Shown here one piece after another: positions 60,073 to 64,000 of a stretch of 64,000 bases of DNA. The stretch's first letter is position 1; every line of letters begins with the position of its first letter. The notes beneath the pieces are model-generated. The model was given only the letters and a program-made list of their open reading frames with translations. It was not told the DNA's origin and did not search any database. The translations under genes were made by a program, and so were the position numbers. This DNA comes from Candidatus Gastranaerophilales bacterium (lineage in GTDB: Bacteria > Cyanobacteriota > Vampirovibrionia > Gastranaerophilales > Gastranaerophilaceae). The DNA is taken from assembly GCA_905234865.1 (NCBI GenBank), contig CAJOJE010000005.1, positions 39,702 to 103,701 on the forward strand, read 5' to 3'.

Positions 60073-60483
60073 ATGAAAAAATTAGTTACTTTAATTATTT
60101 TGGGCGTAATAGCCTACTTTGGTTATACTCATTTTGATGAAATTAAGGAAAAGGCAACAAGTGAGTTTTTTGGGCTTTTCAGCGGATTTCAAAAAGATTA
60201 CGAAAAAAAGACCAATCTTGCAAGGTCGGGGTATGATGAAATATCCGTTCAATCGGAAATTGACCGTTTAAAAAAACAAAAAAGTTATGAAATAGGATTA
60301 ATTAACAAACAAATTGCCCAAAGGGATAATCAATTAAAACAAATTATGATGAATAATGAGCTTAGTTTTTCGGATAAAAAAGCAAAGACCGAGCAAATAC
60401 AGAAAAATATAGATAAACTTAAAGCTCAAAGACAAGACGTAGAGGAAAAATACAGAAAACTAATCAAAGAAACAAGAGAATAA
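60073..60483 (+). CDS. Small membrane-anchored coiled-coil protein
   Basis: 136 residues. One N-terminal transmembrane helix (LVTLIILGVIAYFGYTHF) and a C-terminal coiled coil (about 60-136) with strong Lys/Gln/Glu content. It begins 2 bases after the preceding gene. Possibly periplasmic or cytosolic scaffold. No family known. Confidence 0.55.
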   Translation: MKKLVTLIILGVIAYFGYTHFDEIKEKATSEFFGLFSGFQKDYEKKTNLARSGYDEISVQSEIDRLKKQKSYEIGLINKQIAQRDNQLKQIMMNNELSFSDKKAKTEQIQKNIDKLKAQRQDVEEKYRKLIKETRE

Positions 60484-60507
60484 TATAAGTAAGATAAGGA
60501 AAAGAAA

Positions 60508-62799
60508 ATGTTTGGTTTCATGGAGAAAAAACTAGAAAAAAGCACCTGTTTATCGGATGCTGTACAAACTATGCAGGCTATTTACGACGTTAAAAGCGTA
60601 GATGATAAGAGGAAGGAATATCTTAAAAATTTAATCGAAAATAACGGCGGATATGTTCCTTATCCTTATTTTAAAGTTTTGGACGAATTCAGCGAAGGGG
60701 AAATTATTTTCTGTTTGACGGAAATTTTGTCTAATCAGACAACAAATGATGAAAATGAATTTAAAAAAATGTCCAAATCTCCTTCAATTTTAAAAAGAAC
60801 GGGACAAAACAACCCGAGCTGGTTCCAAAAAGAGGGACACAATATTAAATTAATTTCTCTTTCCGCATTGGGCGACGGCAACAAATCAGAAGAAACCGCT
60901 GATTTTATAAATTGGATAGCCCAATTGATAACTCTGCCCAAAGGTTCAAAAGAATCGGGCATTATGGCGGATACAATTTATCTTCTTCCTTTTCACCCGA
61001 GAGAATTCGGTTGTGCATATTTACCTTCATCGTCAGAAGTAAGTTCCGTTATGGAAGATAAAAGAATTGCAAAATTTTTGGGACTAAACGGCGAAGAGCA
61101 GGTAAAGCTTTTTATTTCAATTGCTCAAATGTGCTCACACCCTGTTATTTACGATGTTTTGCCCCAAACGGCAAGATTTTCAAAGATTATTCTTTCGCAC
61201 CCCTATGCTGCAAGGTGGGCTGATATAAAAGAACTTTTAAAAGAAGTAAAAGATAAAGTTTATGAAGTTACATATCAATTCAATGCTTCGGGTGAATTTT
61301 CAAAAGAAGTGATTGATTCCGTTAAAGATAAATATGTAAGAGAACTTGAAGGTGAAATCGATGCGCAATATACCGATATCGAAAAGCCCGTTTTTGAAAA
61401 ACTCAATGCTCTTATGAAAGATATCAAAATTGAACTTTCAAATAATATGAGTTTGCGCAAAACGCAGGAAATTTTATCCAAAAGAGCGCAAGATATTATT
61501 AATTCGGTAAACGGCAAAAAGGTTCATAAAGAAGAAGACATAATAAAACACAATGAAACAACAAAAGCTCTCATTGATAACGGTCTTTGGCCAAATCCCG
61601 GGGGTGCTTGGTGTTCCGCTTATGTTCCCGTTTTTGATAAAATGAACAAAGGAAAAGACTATCCTTTATATAAACATTATGATTATAAAGGAGTTGACGT
61701 TACGCATTTTGCAAACCTTGACTGTCAAACCCCGTATTACTTTGCTTATCTTGAAAATGGCGAATATAACAATAAAGTGGTTGATTTTTATATTGATTAT
61801 CTGCTTAATTTGCAGGAAAAATATAATTTTGACGGCTTTAGAGTTGACCATATCGACCATATAGTGGATTCTCTCTCCGAACGGGACGGAAAACCGATTA
61901 GTTACAGAATCCCAAGAAAGGTTTTGGGAAAAGTTAATTCCGCCTTAAAATCGAAAATCCCGTACTTTGCAACGTTAGCCGAATATATGCTTTGGGATGA
62001 TTATTATAAAGAATATAATCAAGATATGAAATTTGATGTATTGTGGGGCAATGATATTATTGCGCAATCTTCAAAAACACCGAAAGCTATTATTCAAGAC
62101 AACAATAAACTTGAAAAATACAATTTTGAAAACCAAACATTAAAAATGCCGCTTTCATTTTTAAAAACGTACAATAACCAAGACGGCGAGTTTGAAGCAA
62201 TTGACAGATACCCTGCCCAATTGGGTAAAGACGGCGCACTTTTTAAATGGTTTAAATATAAATTTCTCCCCGGGGGAAGTTATGCGCAAAGGCCTTCTTT
62301 GTACATTGACGGCGACGAAAGTTTTACAAACGGCGGAATTGAATATGTAATAGGCAGGGAAGTTTCTATGAAAAGGAATAATGACCTTGACTTTTATGAA
62401 AAGTTCAATGCCATAAACTATTTTTCTCAACATTCAAAAATTTTATCTTCAGGTAAAGCTAAACTTTTAATGCAGGAAGACAACGGGCTTTGCGCCTGGG
62501 AAGTTAATTCTAAATTCGGAAGTTTGCTTGTGATAGCAAATTATAAAAATCCGTCGGAAAAAACAGAAGTTAAAAACGAGGACGGTTCAAGCCATACGAC
62601 CGTAGTTTACGGCGAACCCGTTTATAATAATTTAATTAAATTCGGACAGAGAAAATTGAAAACATATTTTTCCTTTGAAAGAAATTCTTACGGCGTTTTA
62701 GAATTTAAAGAAAAAAATCTCGATAATTTAATTGAGAACGAAATTACGATGAATGTTCTAAACCCTGCCGAATTTAAAGTGTACGGGTATGATGAATAA
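60508..62799 (+). CDS. GH13 alpha-amylase-family enzyme with long N-terminal part
   Basis: 763 residues. GH13 motifs: FDGFRVDHIDHIVD with catalytic nucleophile Asp447 and Arg445; LAEYM with acid/base Glu492; and NNQDG, where the last Asp (559) is the third conserved acid. The His before that Asp is replaced by Gln. A large insertion (about 250-350) has a coiled-coil character. The first 250 residues include a segment (HPREFGCAYLPSS) that may be the barrel's start. The substrate is probably an alpha-glucan or glycogen-like sugar, not proven. No signal peptide. AAGGA precedes the ATG. Confidence 0.75.
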   Translation: MFGFMEKKLEKSTCLSDAVQTMQAIYDVKSVDDKRKEYLKNLIENNGGYVPYPYFKVLDEFSEGEIIFCLTEILSNQTTNDENEFKKMSKSPSILKRTGQNNPSWFQKEGHNIKLISLSALGDGNKSEETADFINWIAQLITLPKGSKESGIMADTIYLLPFHPREFGCAYLPSSSEVSSVMEDKRIAKFLGLNGEEQVKLFISIAQMCSHPVIYDVLPQTARFSKIILSHPYAARWADIKELLKEVKDKVYEVTYQFNASGEFSKEVIDSVKDKYVRELEGEIDAQYTDIEKPVFEKLNALMKDIKIELSNNMSLRKTQEILSKRAQDIINSVNGKKVHKEEDIIKHNETTKALIDNGLWPNPGGAWCSAYVPVFDKMNKGKDYPLYKHYDYKGVDVTHFANLDCQTPYYFAYLENGEYNNKVVDFYIDYLLNLQEKYNFDGFRVDHIDHIVDSLSERDGKPISYRIPRKVLGKVNSALKSKIPYFATLAEYMLWDDYYKEYNQDMKFDVLWGNDIIAQSSKTPKAIIQDNNKLEKYNFENQTLKMPLSFLKTYNNQDGEFEAIDRYPAQLGKDGALFKWFKYKFLPGGSYAQRPSLYIDGDESFTNGGIEYVIGREVSMKRNNDLDFYEKFNAINYFSQHSKILSSGKAKLLMQEDNGLCAWEVNSKFGSLLVIANYKNPSEKTEVKNEDGSSHTTVVYGEPVYNNLIKFGQRKLKTYFSFERNSYGVLEFKEKNLDNLIENEITMNVLNPAEFKVYGYDE

Positions 62800-62859
62800 A
62801 TTATTAACGCACCGTCTAAAAGATTAAAATTGATAAATTTTACGCTTTTCATAACTGTT

Positions 62860-63640
62860 ATTTTAAGTGTGAAAAGAAAACAAAAATAATTCTTTAGTTT
62901 ATTAACAAAAGTGACTACAACGCCGATAATAGTATTATTAGCAGTAGTCACTTTATTATATTCTTTTCTTGTGCTCTATTTCCTTTGAAAGATGTTATTG
63001 CAATATGCTTATCAAAAGCTAATATTTACGGCATTACTCTCAGGAATAGTTAAGCTCTCTATTTAAAATATTTTAATTATATTAACAATAGCAGGTATTG
63101 TTTTATGTGTCAGAAATAAAATTTTCAGGCATAACGGATTATTATTTCTGATTGCGTTGTTTTTGTTTTATTTATTTAGTTTTTTTCTTAACCGTACGGG
63201 GTTTGATTTTACACGTTACATGTCAAATGACGGAATGTCCACGATTATATTGCAGGGTGATAGATTTCTTATAAATATTTTAGATGTAAATATTAAAAGG
63301 TATGATATCGTAACTTATAAAGACTCTTTGAGAATTATACGGAAAAAATACTCAAGATTGGAAGAGTCGTCGGAACGCCGATGATAATATTAAAGTACAA
63401 GGGAATGACATATATATTAACGGTGAATTATTGGAAGAAAATTATATGAACAAAGAAAACACCATAATTAAATGCAGTGAGGATTTATATTGCGATGTAA
63501 AAATTCCTGAAAAACAAATATTCTATTGCTACGGATGAAAGATCTGATTATGCCGCAAGTTCACTTTTTGGACTAATAAAAAAGTGGAGATAAGAGGAAA
63601 AGTATTTTTCATAAAAAATAAATCTTGTTTTGGTGTCAGC
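62860..63640 (+). pseudogene. Signal peptidase I-like pseudogene with frameshifts
   Basis: A membrane-segment region (about 62900-63170: VTTTPIIVLLAVVTLLYSFL; LLFLIALFLFYLFSFFLN) runs into signal peptidase boxes spread over several frames: GMSTIILQGDRFLINIL with KRYDIVTY, then RVVGTP, then DDNIKVQGNDIYINGELLEE, then DERSDYAASSLFG and VEIRGKVFFI. The catalytic Ser position in the SMxPT box is Gly. Multiple frame changes and in-frame stops show it is not functional. Confidence 0.7.
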
Positions 63641-63792
63641 TATTGCGTAAATCATTGTATAATTTAATCTTGAAAACAACGGTGCAATAAATTCTTATAT
63701 CGAAGATATCAATTACCTCCCCGTATCAAAAATATGGGTATGAAACAAATATTTAAAATCCGTTTTAGAATTAAAAGTTTTAATAAACTTGC

Positions 63793-63827
63793 AAAAAAGG
63801 CAAGCGTTTTGCTGCTTGCCTTTTTTG
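63793..63827. terminator. Terminator between the pseudogene and the right-edge gene
   Basis: Stem AAAAAAGGCAAGC / GCTTGCCTTTTTT with an 8-base loop. Strong in both directions; on the minus strand it follows the partial gene's stop by about 20 bases. Confidence 0.85.
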
Positions 63828-63844
63828 TATTTTGGAATGAACAG

Positions 63845-64000
63845 TTAGTTCATATATTCATCATCATAATCGTATTCATTATAATCTTCTGAATTGTTGA
63901 CCGCATTAACATCAACATCATCGAGTTGGAGTCTTGCAGCGGCTGCGACTACCGTTGCGGATGTATCGGCTAAATCGTTTTGAATTTGAACGTTATCCGT
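63845..64000 (-). CDS. C-terminal end of an unidentified minus-strand protein (truncated by window)
   Basis: The last 51 residues are open. They read TDNVQIQNDLADTSATVVAA, then a stretch with RLQLDDVDV, and end in an acidic Tyr-rich tail (EDYNEYDYDDEYMN). No family can be assigned from this part. The gene continues beyond the right edge. Confidence 0.5.
   Translation of the reverse strand, partial: TDNVQIQNDLADTSATVVAAAARLQLDDVDVNAVNNSEDYNEYDYDDEYMN

Larger units (their letters stand above)
62800..63844. other. Gene-poor region, pseudogene plus terminator
   Basis: Apart from the signal peptidase remnant and the terminator at 63793-63827, I see no intact gene. It looks like decayed coding DNA between the GH13-type gene and the minus-strand gene at the right edge. 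Confidence 0.5.

Noticed and set aside
63157..63384. A 75-residue intact protein
   Set aside because: It is one frame of a signal peptidase pseudogene; homologous pieces continue in other frames downstream.
1..64000. CRISPR array, IS element, prophage or rRNA
   Set aside because: No regularly spaced repeats, no transposase or phage genes, and no rRNA sequence seen.

Overview
The window is about 64 kb of AT-rich, densely coded bacterial DNA. Outer-membrane genes (an LptD-like barrel, a TolC-family channel), a minC-minD-minE cluster, flagellar-type genes and a low-GC gut-bacterium style together suggest a diderm, probably a non-photosynthetic relative of Cyanobacteria (Melainabacteria/Gastranaerophilales). 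That lineage call is inference: there is no rRNA or other decisive marker here.

Layout. (1) 1-8.6 kb is the end of a surface-glycan cluster: a TPP-enzyme tail, a HAD hydrolase, a FemAB/GNAT-like transferase, two related CgeB-like glycosyltransferases, a sugar aminotransferase, two tandem DUF1796 proteins and a GT2 glycosyltransferase. A degraded HigA antitoxin lies inside it. (2) 8.6-16.3 kb holds envelope and orphan genes: secreted proteins, a membrane protein with a paralogue at 25.4 kb, a calpain-like cysteine protease with an intact C-H-N triad, DUF378, an RgpF-like glycan protein, a WG-repeat protein and tRNA-Lys. (3) 16.5-34 kb is mostly housekeeping: valS, tolC-like, nagZ-like, rplI, minCDE (MinE has a long C-terminal extension), an amidase, a CNT nucleoside transporter, clpB, rnhB, rbgA and rplS. 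(4) 34-45 kb carries a secreted or membrane-anchored PLD-like protein, an EnvC-like M23 protein preceded by a 36-codon ORF, an LptD-like protein, a TPR protein, recO, an unknown Asn/Gln-rich protein and a PilT-like ATPase. (5) 45-51.8 kb has three unrecognised membrane-linked proteins, aspS and metK.

(6) 51.9-58.8 kb is one minus-strand operon of flagellar/type III export genes: transglycosylase, fliE, fliF, a protein in the fliG position, fliH and flhA. It is a diverged version: the FlhA homologue has residues I associate with injectisome SctV proteins, the fliG-position protein is hard to recognise, and the transglycosylase lacks a Sec signal. (7) 59-62.8 kb has coaD, two coiled-coil proteins and a GH13-family protein. 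The last 1.2 kb has a frameshifted signal peptidase I pseudogene and the 3' end of an unrecognised minus-strand gene.

The best candidates for something undescribed are the diverged export operon, the calpain-like protease and other signal-less proteins that could be its cargo (speculative), and the lineage-type membrane protein family at 9.2 and 25.4 kb. No CRISPR array, insertion sequence, prophage or rRNA was seen.
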